A DNA stretch of 64,000 nucleotides from Methylorubrum extorquens (GCF_024169925.1 NZ_JALJXF010000001.1:277501-341500), one strand, 5' to 3'. Shown: positions 43,690 through 53,553, counted from the first letter of the stretch. A program made the numbers and translations. Notes: generated by a model not told the origin, from the sequence alone.

Positions 43690-44583
43690 TCAGGCAAGCG
43701 CGAGCCGGTCCACGACCTCGGCCACCCGATTCCGGACGGGCTCGGGCAGCGGCAGGATCGGCCGGGGCGGATCGGTTCGGCACAGGCCGAGATGGCGGGC
43801 GGCCGCGTAAGTGACCCGCAGGCCTGAGAATTCCTTGAACAGGTCCCAGAGCGGCTGCATCCGCGCGTTCAGGGCGCGTGCCCGCGCGGTCTCGCCGGCT
43901 TGAGCGGCCTGCAGGATCGCGAGGCAGGGTTCCGGAAACAGCCCGGCCGCGACGCCGTACCAAGCCTCGCCGCCGGCCAGCAGCGCCTCGGCCGCGTTCC
44001 AATCGCCGCTGTAGCCGAGCCGGAACTCGGCCGGCACCGCCCGGCGCAGGGCGTCGAGCTGGCCGGCCACCGCGTCGGAATCCGGCGCCGGGCTCTTGAG
44101 CGCGCGGATGCCGGGCACCTGCGCCAGCCGCCCGACCAGCGAGGGCGTGAACCGGAAATGCGTGGTGCCGGGATTGTCGTAGATGCAGATCGGCAGGCCG
44201 CCCTGCGTCGCGACCGCGGAGAAATGCTCGAACACCTCCTCGTCGGTCAGCGATGTGTAGGAGACGGCGGCCAGGAGCCCGGCGGCGGCGCCCGCCGCCC
44301 GCGCGTCCTGCGCCAAGGCCACGGCCTCGTCGGTGCGCAAAGCCCCGATTCCGACGATGACCGGCACTCGGCCACCGGCCTCGTCGAGAGCCGCATCGAG
44401 CGCCCGGCGGCGCTCCGCGCGGGAGAGATAGGCGTAGGTGCCGGTGCTGCCGAGCAGCCCGACCGAGTCCACGCCCGCGACGGCGAGCGGGGCGACCAGC
44501 GCGCGCAACGCCGCCGTATCCACGCGTCCGTCGGGGGCGGCGGGGGTGATCGGAAAAGCGGAGAGGCCGGTGAAGCAGGTCAT
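43690..44583 (-). CDS. Dihydrodipicolinate synthase-family aldolase
   Basis: A 297-residue TIM-barrel of the DapA/N-acetylneuraminate lyase family. Conserved features are GLLGSTGTYAYLS (GSTGTY at 45-50), ICIYDNPGTT with Tyr135 and IRALKSPAPD with the Schiff-base Lys163. The residues resemble other DapA-like paralogues rather than the lysine-pathway DapA, which usually has GTTGE; here Glu is replaced by Tyr. It may split or form a 2-keto acid; substrate is unknown. No partner enzymes adjoin it. Confidence 0.85.
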   Translation of the reverse strand: MTCFTGLSAFPITPAAPDGRVDTAALRALVAPLAVAGVDSVGLLGSTGTYAYLSRAERRRALDAALDEAGGRVPVIVGIGALRTDEAVALAQDARAAGAAAGLLAAVSYTSLTDEEVFEHFSAVATQGGLPICIYDNPGTTHFRFTPSLVGRLAQVPGIRALKSPAPDSDAVAGQLDALRRAVPAEFRLGYSGDWNAAEALLAGGEAWYGVAAGLFPEPCLAILQAAQAGETARARALNARMQPLWDLFKEFSGLRVTYAAARHLGLCRTDPPRPILPLPEPVRNRVAEVVDRLALA

Positions 44584-44690
44584 GGCGGCGGCAGGATGAG
44601 CGGGTGCCGGAGCGCGGTCAACGCCGACCGCAAGTTCGACGCGGCGGTCAGTTCAACCGATCACGGCGAGCGGAGCGATCCCGTGCGCGG

Positions 44691-45137
44691 TTACGAGCGC
44701 ACCTCGCGCTTGGCCACGAAGTTCAGCTCGTCGACCAGCACGTCCTTCACCACGTCGGAGCCGAGGCGCTCGTTCACCCGGGCGCGGATCTGGGCCAGCC
44801 GGCCGTTGATATCGTAGCGGGCGAGCTTGCGGAAATCGATGGTCGTGTCGCCGTAGATCTGGCGGAAGGCCTCATCGACCACGAAGGCGTTGGGGGCGAC
44901 GGGGAGCGTGTGCATCAGCTTGGCGTCGGCGGTGAAGACCAGCACGGCGATGACGTAACCCTGCACCTTGCCCTCGGCGACCATCGGAATGTTGATGGGC
45001 GCGAGCTTCTGATATTGCAGCCCTTCGAGATAGGGCTCGGTCGATTTCGAGAAGAACCCGCCGCCGAAGGTCACCGCCGCGTAGCAGGAGGCGATGGTGA
45101 CGGCGCAGATCCACAGGCCGGAGACGAGGACGCGCAT
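44691..45137 (-). CDS. Flagellar-cluster hypothetical membrane-anchored protein
   Basis: A 148-residue protein with an N-terminal hydrophobic helix (LVSGLWICAVTIASCYAAV), likely an anchor or signal, then a soluble domain ending VVKDVLVDELNFVAKREVRS. That C-terminal pattern, DVLVDELNFV, is reminiscent of FliL-type domains, but I cannot confirm the family. It is the last gene of the run flhA-fliR-fliJ-flgJ-flgN, three bases after the flgN-like stop, so it belongs to the flagellar operon. Confidence 0.65.
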   Translation of the reverse strand: MRVLVSGLWICAVTIASCYAAVTFGGGFFSKSTEPYLEGLQYQKLAPINIPMVAEGKVQGYVIAVLVFTADAKLMHTLPVAPNAFVVDEAFRQIYGDTTIDFRKLARYDINGRLAQIRARVNERLGSDVVKDVLVDELNFVAKREVRS

Positions 45138-45140
45138 GGC

Positions 45141-45485
45141 TCAATCGCGTCCCAAATGTGCGGACAAGCGGGCCGAATAGGTGCCGTCGGACTCGGCCGC
45201 CTGAAGGCTGGCCTGCAGCGTCTCGCCGACCTCCTCCACCGCCCGCAGATGCAGGGCGACGGCCTCCTGATTGCGGATCAGCTTGTCGCGCAGGCGCGCC
45301 AGCACGATCCCGGTCTCGGCGTCGAGGGTCGCCACGTCGAGGCCGCGGGCGAGGCGGGTGAGTTCGAGGAGGCTCCGGCTCTTGGCCCGGTTGACCGCGT
45401 CGAGATCGAGGGCCGTGTTGGCATGGAGCGCCTCGGTCTCGGCCTCGACGGTGGCCTCCAGCCGCTTCAGGGATTCGAGGAGCAT
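45141..45485 (-). CDS. FlgN-like flagellar chaperone
   Basis: A 114-residue, almost fully helical protein (MLLESLKRLEATVEAE, LLELTRLARGLDV and LRDKLIRNQEAVALHLRAVE). Size, helical hairpin and place in a flagellar operon fit FlgN, the export chaperone of hook-associated proteins FlgK and FlgL, both encoded 10 kb away. Sequence evidence is modest. Confidence 0.6.
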   Translation of the reverse strand: MLLESLKRLEATVEAETEALHANTALDLDAVNRAKSRSLLELTRLARGLDVATLDAETGIVLARLRDKLIRNQEAVALHLRAVEEVGETLQASLQAAESDGTYSARLSAHLGRD

Positions 45486-45490
45486 GAGGG

Positions 45491-45961
45491 TCAGACCTTA
45501 CCCGCGACGCCGGTGCCCGTGGGCGTGACCGGGGTGTTGGCGGGGCGGGCGGCGTTCAGCATGCGGGCGATGCCGATGCCGCCGGTCTGCGCGATCTGCT
45601 GGCCGAGCTGCTCGGCGAGCATCGACTTCCAGATGCCGCCAGCATTGCCCTTGCCGAAGACGGTCTCGGCCTTGGGCAGCATCGCCTCGACGAATTGCTG
45701 GATCACCTGCCCCTCGAACTTCCGGTAAGGGTCGGCGGAGCCGGTCCGGGCGGTCTCGTTCTTCAGGCCTGTCAGCGCCCCGTGGACGTCGAGGGGCATG
45801 TGCGTGGTCAGGCCCACCTCGCGCGCGGCCTCGTCGGCGGCGCTGGCGAAGGCGGTCGGGTCGCCGGGCTGCGACAGCTTGGCCGCGGCCTCCTGATAGC
45901 GGGCCGGGTCAGCGGCGCGCGCCACGTCCATCACGATGTCGGAAGGGGGGGTGATGCTCAT
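45491..45961 (-). CDS. flgJ: Rod-binding protein, FlgJ N-terminal type
   Basis: A 156-residue protein equal to the rod-binding domain of FlgJ, without the muramidase domain found in enterobacteria. YRKFEGQVIQQFVEAMLPKA and GNAGGIWKSMLAEQLGQQIA match the domain, which caps or scaffolds the flagellar rod in the periplasm. Alphaproteobacteria usually have this single-domain form. Start MSITPPSDIV chosen over an ATG 13 codons upstream that lacks a ribosome-binding site. Confidence 0.82.
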   Translation of the reverse strand: MSITPPSDIVMDVARAADPARYQEAAAKLSQPGDPTAFASAADEAAREVGLTTHMPLDVHGALTGLKNETARTGSADPYRKFEGQVIQQFVEAMLPKAETVFGKGNAGGIWKSMLAEQLGQQIAQTGGIGIARMLNAARPANTPVTPTGTGVAGKV

Positions 45962-46035
45962 CGCGCCGTCAAACCTTGATGCGGCGCGAACCGGGCGCAC
46001 GCCGCTGAGGATGGATCGATCCTAGATCCGCTGGC

Positions 46036-46446
46036 TTACGGGAGGCTTGCATCGCGGCGCTGGGCGAGGCCGTCGAGCCGCTCCATCGCGTCGATCCGGT
46101 CGCGTTCCCGGCCGAGCAGCGTCTCGATCCGCTCTGCGCTCAGCTCCGCGCGCTTCTGCGCAAGGCCCTGCTCGCGCACGTCGTCCGCCTGGGAGGCAGC
46201 GATGCGTTCGAGTTCGGTCGCCCGCGCGGCGAGCCCGCGCAGGCGGCGGTTGGCGGCTTCCAGGAACAGGTGGCCGTGCGCCGAGGACCCGACCGCCGCG
46301 AGCAAGGCCGCCCGGTCCGCCTCGACCGCCTCGGCATTGCGCCGGGTCTCGGCGAGCTGCCACTCGGCGGCGCGGCGCATCTGCTCCTGCACGGCGGTGA
46401 GGCGCTCGGCGCGCTTCAGGCGCTTGGCGATGTCGGCGGCGGACAT
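46036..46446 (-). CDS. fliJ: FliJ-like flagellar coiled-coil protein
   Basis: A 136-residue charged helical protein (AADIAKRLKRAERLTAVQEQ, AANRRLRGLAARATELERIA) with the size and antiparallel coiled-coil nature of FliJ, the stalk of the flagellar export ATPase. It sits five bases downstream of the fliR stop and before flgJ; FliI, its expected partner, is encoded at 58008. Sequence identity to FliJ is not obvious, so the name is tentative. Confidence 0.55.
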   Translation of the reverse strand: MSAADIAKRLKRAERLTAVQEQMRRAAEWQLAETRRNAEAVEADRAALLAAVGSSAHGHLFLEAANRRLRGLAARATELERIAASQADDVREQGLAQKRAELSAERIETLLGRERDRIDAMERLDGLAQRRDASLP

Positions 46447-46451
46447 GACGC

Positions 46452-47222
46452 TCAGCCTTTGCGAAGCCAAGCGACGTAGCCGGAGAGGAACTGCGTCATG
46501 AACTCGCTCGACAGGTAATAGAGCAGCAGCAGCGCACCGAACATCACGAAGGGCGTGGCAACGAAGTAGACCGGAATCGTCGGCGTGAGCTTGTTCACGA
46601 AGCCCGCCGCGAGGTTCACCGCCACCGCGTAGATGATGAAGGGGGCGGCGATCCGCAGGGCGAGGGTGAAGGCTTCGCCGATCTGGTCGGCAATACGCAC
46701 CAGCGCAGTCTGCGTCCCGAAGCCCTCGCCCGGCGGGATGCGGCCGTAGGAATCGACAAGGCCGCGAAACAGCTCCCAGTGCAGGTCGGCGGCGAACATC
46801 AGCGCGACCGCGGCGAAGACGATCAGCGATTCGACCGCGGGGATGGCGTCGGTCCCCTCGACCGGCGTGCCCGGCATCGAGCCGAAGCCGACCATGGTCG
46901 AGACCGCGTTCATCACGGTTTCCAGCACGAAGATGAAGATGCGCCCGAGCAGGCCGATGAGCAGCCCGGTGATCGTCTCGCTGGCGACCCAGGTCAGCGT
47001 TTCGGTCGGCGCCTGGCCCGAGAGCTTGGTCTGGAACAGCGGCAGCAGCAGCGGCGTGACGGCGAGCGAGACGCCGCCGGCGATGAGGAGCCGCACCTGC
47101 GCCGGCACGCGCGGGCTGGAGAAGCCGGGCACGATCAGGAGGCAGCCGCCGATCCGGCAGAAGATCAGGAAGACGCCGAGGAAGGCCTCTCCGCCGAACA
47201 AGCTGCCGAAGCCCGGAATCAC
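46452..47222 (-). CDS. fliR: Flagellar biosynthetic protein FliR
   Basis: A 256-residue membrane protein of the type III export gate with about six helices. [20 protein letters not shown] and [20 protein letters not shown] are diagnostic of FliR, and the C-terminal helix pair ([20 protein letters not shown]) is conserved. It starts with a GTG overlapping the flhA stop (GTGA), so translation is coupled. It forms the export channel with FliP and FliQ. Confidence 0.93.
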   Translation of the reverse strand: MIPGFGSLFGGEAFLGVFLIFCRIGGCLLIVPGFSSPRVPAQVRLLIAGGVSLAVTPLLLPLFQTKLSGQAPTETLTWVASETITGLLIGLLGRIFIFVLETVMNAVSTMVGFGSMPGTPVEGTDAIPAVESLIVFAAVALMFAADLHWELFRGLVDSYGRIPPGEGFGTQTALVRIADQIGEAFTLALRIAAPFIIYAVAVNLAAGFVNKLTPTIPVYFVATPFVMFGALLLLYYLSSEFMTQFLSGYVAWLRKG

Positions 47223-49300
47223 GAGATCGTGCCCAGTGATTTCAACTCGACGCCGCGGGCGATTTCCAGATGCGAGAGCACGGGCAGAGTCGGGAAGATT
47301 CGCTCGATGATCATCCGCACGTAGGGCCGGGCGTCGGGGGCGGTGACGAGGGCGAATCCGTGGACCTGCCGCATCCGCTCGCGGATGGCCTCGCCGGCCT
47401 CAAGGCCGAACTGCTCCACGAGGCGCGGGTCGATGTCGAACTCGATGACTTCACCCTTGGCGTCGCGCTTCAGGCTCTGGTGGAAGGTCAGATCCCAGTT
47501 GGCGCCGAGCCGCAGCACGTGCAGCACCCCGTCCTCGGCCAGATCGCCGCAGATCTGCTGGGCGACGCGCATCCGCACGTGCTCGGCGATCTGCTCGGCG
47601 CGGCGGGCATGCGGGCTGATCTCGGCCACCGCCTCCAGGATCAGGTGCAGGTTGCGGATCGAGACCCGCTCGGAGAGCAGCAGCTTCAGCACCGCCTGGA
47701 GGCCCGAATGTGAGATCTGCGACGGGCAGATCTCATCGATCAGCCGCTTGTATTCGGGGTCGAGCCGGTCGAGCAGCGCCCGCATGTCCTTGTAGGACAG
47801 GAACTGGGGCAGGTTGTTGCGGATCACCTCGGAGAGGTGGGTGAGCAGCACCGAGGCGCCGTCGATCGCCTCGAAGCCGGAGCGGCGCACCTCCCCGGCA
47901 TAGGCGTCGACGATCCACAGCGCCTTCATGCCGAAGGCGGGCTCGCGCACCTCCTCGGACGGCACATCGGGGCGCGGACCGTCGCCGACGACGACGAGCA
48001 ACTCGCCGGGCCGCATCTCCTGGGTCGCGGCGACCGTGCCGTGGATGCGGATCTGGTAGGTCTTGGGCGGCAGGTTGAGGCTGTCGGTGAGCTTGATGTC
48101 GGGCACGACGAAGCCGTACTGGCGCGCGAACTTGCGGCGCATCTTGGCGACCCGGTGGTGCAGTTCGGCGTGGTTGCCCTGGATCTGCGCGGCGACCTGA
48201 CGGCCGAGGCAGAGCTCGATCTCCGGCGTGCGCAGCTGCTCCTTGACCGACTCTTTGGTCTCGGCCTGCTTGCTCTCCTCCTCCCGCTTCACCTGGGCTG
48301 CCGCGGCGGCGGCCCGGGCCGCTTGGCGCCTCGGAATGGTGATCGCCACGAAGCCCATCAGGCCCGCGAGCGTGACGAAGGGCAGGAACGGCAGGCCGGG
48401 GACGATGGCGAACATCAGCATCAAGGCGGCGGCGACGATCAGCGCGCGGGGATAGGCGCTGAGCTGGCCGAGCACGGCTTCCTCGGTCGCGCCGCGGGTG
48501 CCGCCCTTGGAGACGAGGAGGCCGGCCGCCAGCGAGACGATCAGGGCCGGGATCTGCGAGACCAGGCCGTCGCCGACGGACAGCTTGACGAAGACGTCGG
48601 CGGCCTGGCCGAGCGGCATGCCGTGGCGGGTGGTGCCGATGATGACGCCGCCGAACACGTTGACGAAGATGACGATGAGCGAGGCCACCGCCTCGCCGCG
48701 CACGAATTTCGAGGCGCCGTCCATCGAGCCGAAGAACGCCGACTCCTCCTCCAGCTCCCGTCGGCGGCGCTGCGCCTCCTTGTCGTCGATCAGCCCGGCA
48801 TTGAGATCGGCGTCGATCGCCATCTGCTTGCCGGGGATGGCGTCGAGGGTGAAGCGGGCGCCCACCTCCGCGATACGGGTCGCACCCTTGGTGATGACGA
48901 GGAAGTTGACCGTGATGAGGATCACGAAGACGACGATTCCGATGACGAAATCGCCGCTCATCACGAATTGCGAGAAGCCCTGGATGACGTGGCCGGCGGC
49001 GTCCACGCCCTTCTGGCCGTTGGCCAGGATCAGCCGCGTGGTGGCGATGCCGAGCGCCAGCCGCAGCAGCGTCGCGATCAGCAGCACGGTGGGAAAGGCG
49101 GAGAATTCGAGCGGCTTCTGAATCCAGAGCGCCACCATCAGGATCAGCACCGACAGCGCGATCGAGAAGGCAAGCCCGACATCGATCAGCACCGCCGGCA
49201 CCGGTAGGAACAGCACCGCCAGGATCGCGACGATGCCGGCCGCGAAGCCGAAGTCGCGCCGCGACCGCTTTTCCAGGACGAGCGCTTCGCTCACCGCCAT
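47219..49300 (-). CDS. flhA: Flagellar biosynthesis protein FlhA
   Basis: A 693-residue export-gate subunit. Eight N-terminal helices (about 20-325) include [20 protein letters not shown], the FHIPEP signature, and [20 protein letters not shown]. The cytoplasmic domain (about 345-690) ends in a helix-rich region that docks substrates and chaperones. The ATG at 49300 gives the standard N terminus. Probable first gene of the operon flhA-fliR-fliJ-flgJ-flgN, divergent from the BamA-like gene. Confidence 0.96.
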   Translation of the reverse strand: MAVSEALVLEKRSRRDFGFAAGIVAILAVLFLPVPAVLIDVGLAFSIALSVLILMVALWIQKPLEFSAFPTVLLIATLLRLALGIATTRLILANGQKGVDAAGHVIQGFSQFVMSGDFVIGIVVFVILITVNFLVITKGATRIAEVGARFTLDAIPGKQMAIDADLNAGLIDDKEAQRRRRELEEESAFFGSMDGASKFVRGEAVASLIVIFVNVFGGVIIGTTRHGMPLGQAADVFVKLSVGDGLVSQIPALIVSLAAGLLVSKGGTRGATEEAVLGQLSAYPRALIVAAALMLMFAIVPGLPFLPFVTLAGLMGFVAITIPRRQAARAAAAAAQVKREEESKQAETKESVKEQLRTPEIELCLGRQVAAQIQGNHAELHHRVAKMRRKFARQYGFVVPDIKLTDSLNLPPKTYQIRIHGTVAATQEMRPGELLVVVGDGPRPDVPSEEVREPAFGMKALWIVDAYAGEVRRSGFEAIDGASVLLTHLSEVIRNNLPQFLSYKDMRALLDRLDPEYKRLIDEICPSQISHSGLQAVLKLLLSERVSIRNLHLILEAVAEISPHARRAEQIAEHVRMRVAQQICGDLAEDGVLHVLRLGANWDLTFHQSLKRDAKGEVIEFDIDPRLVEQFGLEAGEAIRERMRQVHGFALVTAPDARPYVRMIIERIFPTLPVLSHLEIARGVELKSLGTIS

Positions 49301-49672
49301 GACGTGAACCGATTCCCTCAAGGTCGAGGCGGTTGTGGCGCGACAAGCTTGCGCGGGGATGGGTGCCCGCGGGCAAGGGTAGGCGAGGGTCAGCAGCCGC
49401 TCTTAACCGTGACTCTCGAAGCCTGCCGTCATCCGCCGCATGGCAGGGCATCGAATCGGGTGCTGCCGTTGTCCGCTCTGAGTGCTAAGGTCTTCTCTGT
49501 CGAAGCTTTTGTCCTTCCCAAGGTCGAGGCCTTCGCGCGGGACCGGGCGGTCAAGTCTCGACAGCTTCCTCCGCCCGGTCCCAACCGTTTCCCCTACCGT
49601 CAAGCCTGTCCGTCTCGGCTCCGTTGAGCTGGGTGCTCCGCCGCACGCCGACGGGGCTTGTCGCGTTGACGT
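49301..49672. other. Divergent region between flhA and the BamA-like gene
   Basis: About 370 bases with no convincing gene. It should contain both promoters. I see no repeat or strong palindrome. Confidence 0.35.
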
Positions 49673-52234
49673 GTGAAAAATTCCCACGAATATCGCGTGA
49701 GGAGCGCGGTCGCTCCGGCCTGCCTGAGCCTGTCCGTGCCCCGATCCCTCTGTTTCCGCCGTTGCCTTTTCCTCGCAGCAGCGGTTGCGCCCCTGGCCGC
49801 TGAAGCGCAGGCCGCCGAATTCACCGTCGAGGGGAACCGCCGGGTCGATGCGGCGGTGATCCGCGCCATCGTCGAGAATGCCCCGGCCGACGCGCGGCGC
49901 GAGTTGCTGGCGAGCGGCTACTTCTCGGACGTTTCGGTGACCCGTGACGGCGACCGGACGCTGGTACGGGTGCGGGAGAAGGCCGTGACCGGCCGTGTCG
50001 TCTTCGAGGGCAACAAGAAAGTCGAGAAGGCGACGCTCGAAGCCGCCATCGTCACGCGGGGCGCCGCGCCCCTCGATCCCGCCCAGGTCGCGGCGGATGT
50101 CGAGCGCATCCGCGACGTCTACAAGCGTTCGGGCCGCGGCACCGCCAAGGTCAGCTACCGTCTCGTCGACCTGCCCAGCGGACGCTCCGACGTCGTCTTC
50201 GCCATCGACGAGGGCGATAAGACCGGCATCCGCGAGATCCACTTCATTGGCAACAGCGCCTACTCGGAATCGACCCTTAAGGGGCTGATGTCCTCGTCCG
50301 AGATGAACTTCCTCTCGTTCATCAAGACCTCCGACGTCTACGATCCCGACCGCATCTCCGCCGACCTCGACATCGTCCGCCGGTACTACCTCAAGAACGG
50401 CTACGCCGACTTCCGCGTCGTCAACGCCGACGCCCGCTACGTCGAGACCGGTGAGGATGCCGGCTGGGTCATCAACGTCACCGTCGAGGAAGGTGAGCAA
50501 TACACCGTCGGCGCGGTGGCCGTGGATCCGCGCATCGCCGGCATCGACCGCGAGGCCCTCGACGGACAGATCCGCGCTCAGGTCGGCGACGTCTACAACG
50601 CCGAGGATGTCGAGAAGACCCTCGTCGGCGTCACCAACGAGGTCAACCGCCAGGGCTACCCGTTCGCCCAGGTGCGTCCCACCGGCCAGCGCGACCGCGC
50701 CACGCATCAGGTCGCCCTCGGCTTCGTGGTCGAGGACGGACCGCGCGTCTACGTCGAGCGCATCAACATCCGCGGCAACACCCGCACCCGCGACTACGTC
50801 ATCCGCCGCGAGCTCGATCTGACCGAGGGCGATGCCTACAACCGCGTGCTGGTGGACCGCGCCGAGCGCCGGCTGAACGGACTGGGCTTCTTCAAGAAGG
50901 TGCGCTTCTCCAACGAGCCGGGCTCGGCGCCGGACCGGGTGGTGGTGAACATCGACGTCGAGGATCAGCCCACGGGCTCGTTCTCGGTGGCGGGCGGCTA
51001 CTCCACCCAGGACGGCATCATCGGCGAGGTCTCGGTCTCCGAGTCGAACTTCCTCGGCCGCGGCCAGTACGTGCGCCTCGCGGTGCAGGCGGGCGAGTAT
51101 GCCCGCGGTGTCGATCTCTCTTTCACCGAGCCGTACTTCCTCGGCTACCGTATGGCGGCCGGCATCGACGGCTTCTACAAGTACAGCAACCTCGCGCGGT
51201 ACTCGCGCTACGAGACCACGGTCGTCGGCACGCAACTGCGTCTCGGCCTGCCGGTGACGGATGAGTTCGGCGTCACCTTCCGCTACTCGATCTATAACAC
51301 CGACCTGAAGGTGCCGAATACGCTGAGCCAGCCCTACAACGACTGCTCGAGCCCCATCAGCGGCTACACTGCGGTCAATGCCGCGGGACAGGCGGCCTAT
51401 CCCGCCTGCACCTATGACGGCGAGGCCTCGATCGCCATCAAGTCGGCGCAGGGCTCGACGCTGACCTCGCTCGTCGGCGCGACCCTGGCCTATTCCACGC
51501 TCGACAACCTGCAGGCACCGAAGAACGGCTTCTACGCCGAGCTGAAGCCCGAGATCGCCGGTCTCGGAGGCGATTCGAACTTCTACCGGTTGACGGGCGA
51601 GGCCCGAGCCTACCGGGAGTTCGGCGAGGACGTGGTCGGCTTCGTCAAGTTCCAGGGCGGCCATATGGGAGCGACCGACGGCAACCCGTTGCGCGTCACC
51701 GACCAGTTCTTTCTCGGTCCGTCATTGGTGCGCGGTTTTGCCGTCAACGGGATCGGCCCGCGCGACGTCGGCACCGGCGACGCGCGCTCCAACGCACTCG
51801 GCGGCTCGACCTATTTCGGCGGCACGCTGGAGGTGCAGTTCCCGCTGCCCGGCATCCCGAAGGATCTCGGCCTGAAGGGCGCCCTGTTCTCCGATGCGGG
51901 CACGCTGCTCGGTTACAAGGGCAAGCGCAGCTTCGATGTGAACGGCGACGGCTTCATCAACGGCACCAGCCCGACCGGCGGCTGCAGCTACAGCGCCGGC
52001 GCGATCAGCGTGGAGCCCGAATGCGTGAACGTGCGCGACAAGGCGACGATCCGCTCCTCCATCGGCGCCTCGATCCTGTGGAACTCGCCGCTCGGGCCGA
52101 TCCGCTTCGATTACGCCTACGCGCTCACCAAGGACGAGGGCACCCGTGTCTACGGGGCGGACGGCACCTATTACGGCCGGGTCGGCAAGGACCAGACGCA
52201 GGCCTTCCGTTTCTCGGGCGGGACACGGTTCTGA
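49673..52234 (+). CDS. BamA/Omp85-family outer membrane protein
   Basis: A up to 853-residue BamA-type protein that inserts beta barrels into the outer membrane. A signal peptide (FLAAAVAPLAAEAQA) precedes POTRA domains marked by FTVEGNRRVDAAVI, GRVVFEGNKKVEKATLEAAI, IREIHFIGNSAYSESTL, YTVGAVAVDP and VERINIRGNTRTRDYVIRRE, and a barrel from about 410. VRGF at 686-689 and the GPRD motif shortly after are barrel signatures. The first POTRA is about 10-15 residues shorter than usual between its first strand and the GYFSDV helix end. GTG at 49673 or 49736 could be the start. It lies alone inside a flagellar locus, not beside rseP and lpxD, so it is probably a paralogue. Confidence 0.9.
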   Translation: MKNSHEYRVRSAVAPACLSLSVPRSLCFRRCLFLAAAVAPLAAEAQAAEFTVEGNRRVDAAVIRAIVENAPADARRELLASGYFSDVSVTRDGDRTLVRVREKAVTGRVVFEGNKKVEKATLEAAIVTRGAAPLDPAQVAADVERIRDVYKRSGRGTAKVSYRLVDLPSGRSDVVFAIDEGDKTGIREIHFIGNSAYSESTLKGLMSSSEMNFLSFIKTSDVYDPDRISADLDIVRRYYLKNGYADFRVVNADARYVETGEDAGWVINVTVEEGEQYTVGAVAVDPRIAGIDREALDGQIRAQVGDVYNAEDVEKTLVGVTNEVNRQGYPFAQVRPTGQRDRATHQVALGFVVEDGPRVYVERINIRGNTRTRDYVIRRELDLTEGDAYNRVLVDRAERRLNGLGFFKKVRFSNEPGSAPDRVVVNIDVEDQPTGSFSVAGGYSTQDGIIGEVSVSESNFLGRGQYVRLAVQAGEYARGVDLSFTEPYFLGYRMAAGIDGFYKYSNLARYSRYETTVVGTQLRLGLPVTDEFGVTFRYSIYNTDLKVPNTLSQPYNDCSSPISGYTAVNAAGQAAYPACTYDGEASIAIKSAQGSTLTSLVGATLAYSTLDNLQAPKNGFYAELKPEIAGLGGDSNFYRLTGEARAYREFGEDVVGFVKFQGGHMGATDGNPLRVTDQFFLGPSLVRGFAVNGIGPRDVGTGDARSNALGGSTYFGGTLEVQFPLPGIPKDLGLKGALFSDAGTLLGYKGKRSFDVNGDGFINGTSPTGGCSYSAGAISVEPECVNVRDKATIRSSIGASILWNSPLGPIRFDYAYALTKDEGTRVYGADGTYYGRVGKDQTQAFRFSGGTRF

Positions 52235-52249
52235 TGACGCGGCTTGGCC

Positions 52250-52516
52250 TCAGAACCCCGTCGCGATCCGGCCGTAGGTCATCTCGGCGAAGGCGTAGAT
52301 CTGCGAGCCGACGAAGGTGCCGGTCACCAGCATCACCAGGAGGATCGCGACGATCTTCGGGACGAAGGTGAGCGTCACCTCCTGGATCTGCGTCAGCGCC
52401 TGAAGCAGGGCGACCGCGATGCCGACCAGCATCGCCGCGCCGACGGAGGGGCCGGCGGCGACCAGCACCGTCCAGATCGCGGAGCGGACGAGTTCGAGGG
52501 CGTCGACCTCGTTCAT
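52250..52516 (-). CDS. fliQ: Flagellar biosynthetic protein FliQ
   Basis: An 88-residue, two-helix export-gate protein. ALELVRSAIWTVLVAAGPSV and ALLQALTQIQEVTLTFVPKI are the family patterns. Starts MNEVDALELV; a longer frame upstream crosses a hairpin repeat and is rejected. It is separated from flgD by two repeat copies and converges with the BamA-like gene. Confidence 0.94.
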   Translation of the reverse strand: MNEVDALELVRSAIWTVLVAAGPSVGAAMLVGIAVALLQALTQIQEVTLTFVPKIVAILLVMLVTGTFVGSQIYAFAEMTYGRIATGF

Positions 52517-52535
52517 GGGACGGCCTTCAGAGGGC

Positions 52536-52582
52536 GCATCGTCTTTTTTCCGAAGGCCGAAACCCACCGCTCGAGCCGATGC
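52536..52582 (-). repeat. Degenerate GCATCG hairpin repeat copy
   Basis: GCATCGTCTTTTTTCCGAA and the GAGCCGATGC end match the family in reverse orientation; the centre (CCGAAACCCACCGC) has drifted from the consensus loop. Confidence 0.6.
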
Positions 52583-52599
52583 GTTAGGCCCTTGTTTTT

Positions 52600-52643
52600 C
52601 ATCAGCTTTTCCGACGGCCAGCGGCCGCCTTTCAGGCTGATGC
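52600..52643 (-). repeat. GCATCG-family hairpin repeat copy
   Basis: CATCAGCTTTTCCGACGGCC and the CTTTCAGGCTGATG arm form a paired outer stem CATCAG/CTGATG, with a loop region GCGGCCGC. Reverse orientation. It lies directly downstream of the flgD stop. Confidence 0.65.
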
Positions 52644-52644
52644 T

Positions 52645-53061
52645 CTAGCTGATCGAGATGCCGGAGGCGAGCAGCATCTCGCGGCCGTCGGTGAGCTTGG
52701 CCATCACGCCGTCGCCGGTGACCCGAACCGACTGTACCGTGCCGGACGTCAGGCCGTCCGCCGAGGTGAGGTTCCGCCCGATGATCGCGTCCGCCTGATT
52801 CAGGAAGCTCGAGGTCAGCAGCGAGTCGAGCTTCTGGTTGGTCTTGGTGGCCTGCTCGACCTGCGAGAAGGTGGCGAGCTGGCCGACATATTCCGTCGAG
52901 TCCATCGGCTTCGTCGGATCCTGGTTCTGAAGCTGGGCCATCAGCAGCGTCAGGAAGGTGTCGGCGTTCATCTTGGAGGCGACCGAGGTGGCCGCCTTCG
53001 CCGCCGCAGCGGTGGTCGTGCTGGTGGTGCCGGTATTCGTGCCGGTGCTGCTGACGTCCAT
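52645..53061 (-). CDS. flgD: Flagellar hook capping protein FlgD (short form)
   Basis: A 138-residue FlgD, the cap on which hook subunits polymerise. NADTFLTLLMAQLQNQDPTK and DSTEYVGQLATFSQVEQATK are the strongly conserved N-terminal cap motif; the C-terminal part (GTVQSVRVTGDGVMAKLTDG) is a short beta region. It is much shorter than the roughly 220-residue enterobacterial protein, lacking the Ig-like and Tudor-like portion, as in several Alphaproteobacteria. It follows flbT with a 6-base gap. Confidence 0.93.
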   Translation of the reverse strand: MDVSSTGTNTGTTSTTTAAAAKAATSVASKMNADTFLTLLMAQLQNQDPTKPMDSTEYVGQLATFSQVEQATKTNQKLDSLLTSSFLNQADAIIGRNLTSADGLTSGTVQSVRVTGDGVMAKLTDGREMLLASGISIS

Positions 53062-53067
53062 GGAAGT

Positions 53068-53553
53068 TCAGGCCTTGTCGGAGGAGAGGGCCGGCCGGGT
53101 CCGCGGCCGGCGGCGTTGGCCGGAGCGGGCGGATGGCACGAGGGCGGCGGGTGGTACCTCGGGGAGGGGAGCCGAGGGGCCGAGCAAAGTGGACTCCGTC
53201 GCGTAGAGGCCGCGGATCAGTTTCAGCGCCTCGAAGGCCCGGCCCGCCTCGACGAGGGCGTGCGCCGCCGTCAACCCGTCCCGGATCGCCGGCTCGGTCG
53301 TCACGGCCAGGATGCCGTCCTCGATCCGGCCATAGAGCGACCGCGCCGGGCCGGCTTGGGCCGGGGCGATCAGCATGGTCTGCGCCGCGAAGTAGAGCTG
53401 GCGCAGGGGCGTCGTCGCCTCCTCCGCCTGGAGGACATGGCCCTCCAGCAGGAAGGTGGCGTCGTTCATCAGTTCGAGCGCGACCTTGCGATCGACGCGC
53501 ACCACCGCGCCGTTGATGTAGACGCGCTCGCCCGCTTTCAGGCTCAGGTGCAT
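53068..53553 (-). CDS. flbT: Flagellin mRNA-binding regulator FlbT
   Basis: A 161-residue FlbT. MHLSLKAGERVYINGAVVRV and DRKVALELMNDATFLLEGHV are the family signature. FlbT binds the 5' leader of flagellin mRNA and limits its translation or stability until hook assembly is finished, in Caulobacter. A longer start at 53589 is possible. It forms flaF-flbT-flgD on one transcript, and the flagellin with a structured leader is at 62914. Confidence 0.94.
   Translation of the reverse strand: MHLSLKAGERVYINGAVVRVDRKVALELMNDATFLLEGHVLQAEEATTPLRQLYFAAQTMLIAPAQAGPARSLYGRIEDGILAVTTEPAIRDGLTAAHALVEAGRAFEALKLIRGLYATESTLLGPSAPLPEVPPAALVPSARSGQRRRPRTRPALSSDKA

Noticed and set aside
49403..51664. Minus-strand open frame of 753 codons
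   Set aside because: It is antisense to the BamA-family gene and has no family-like features.
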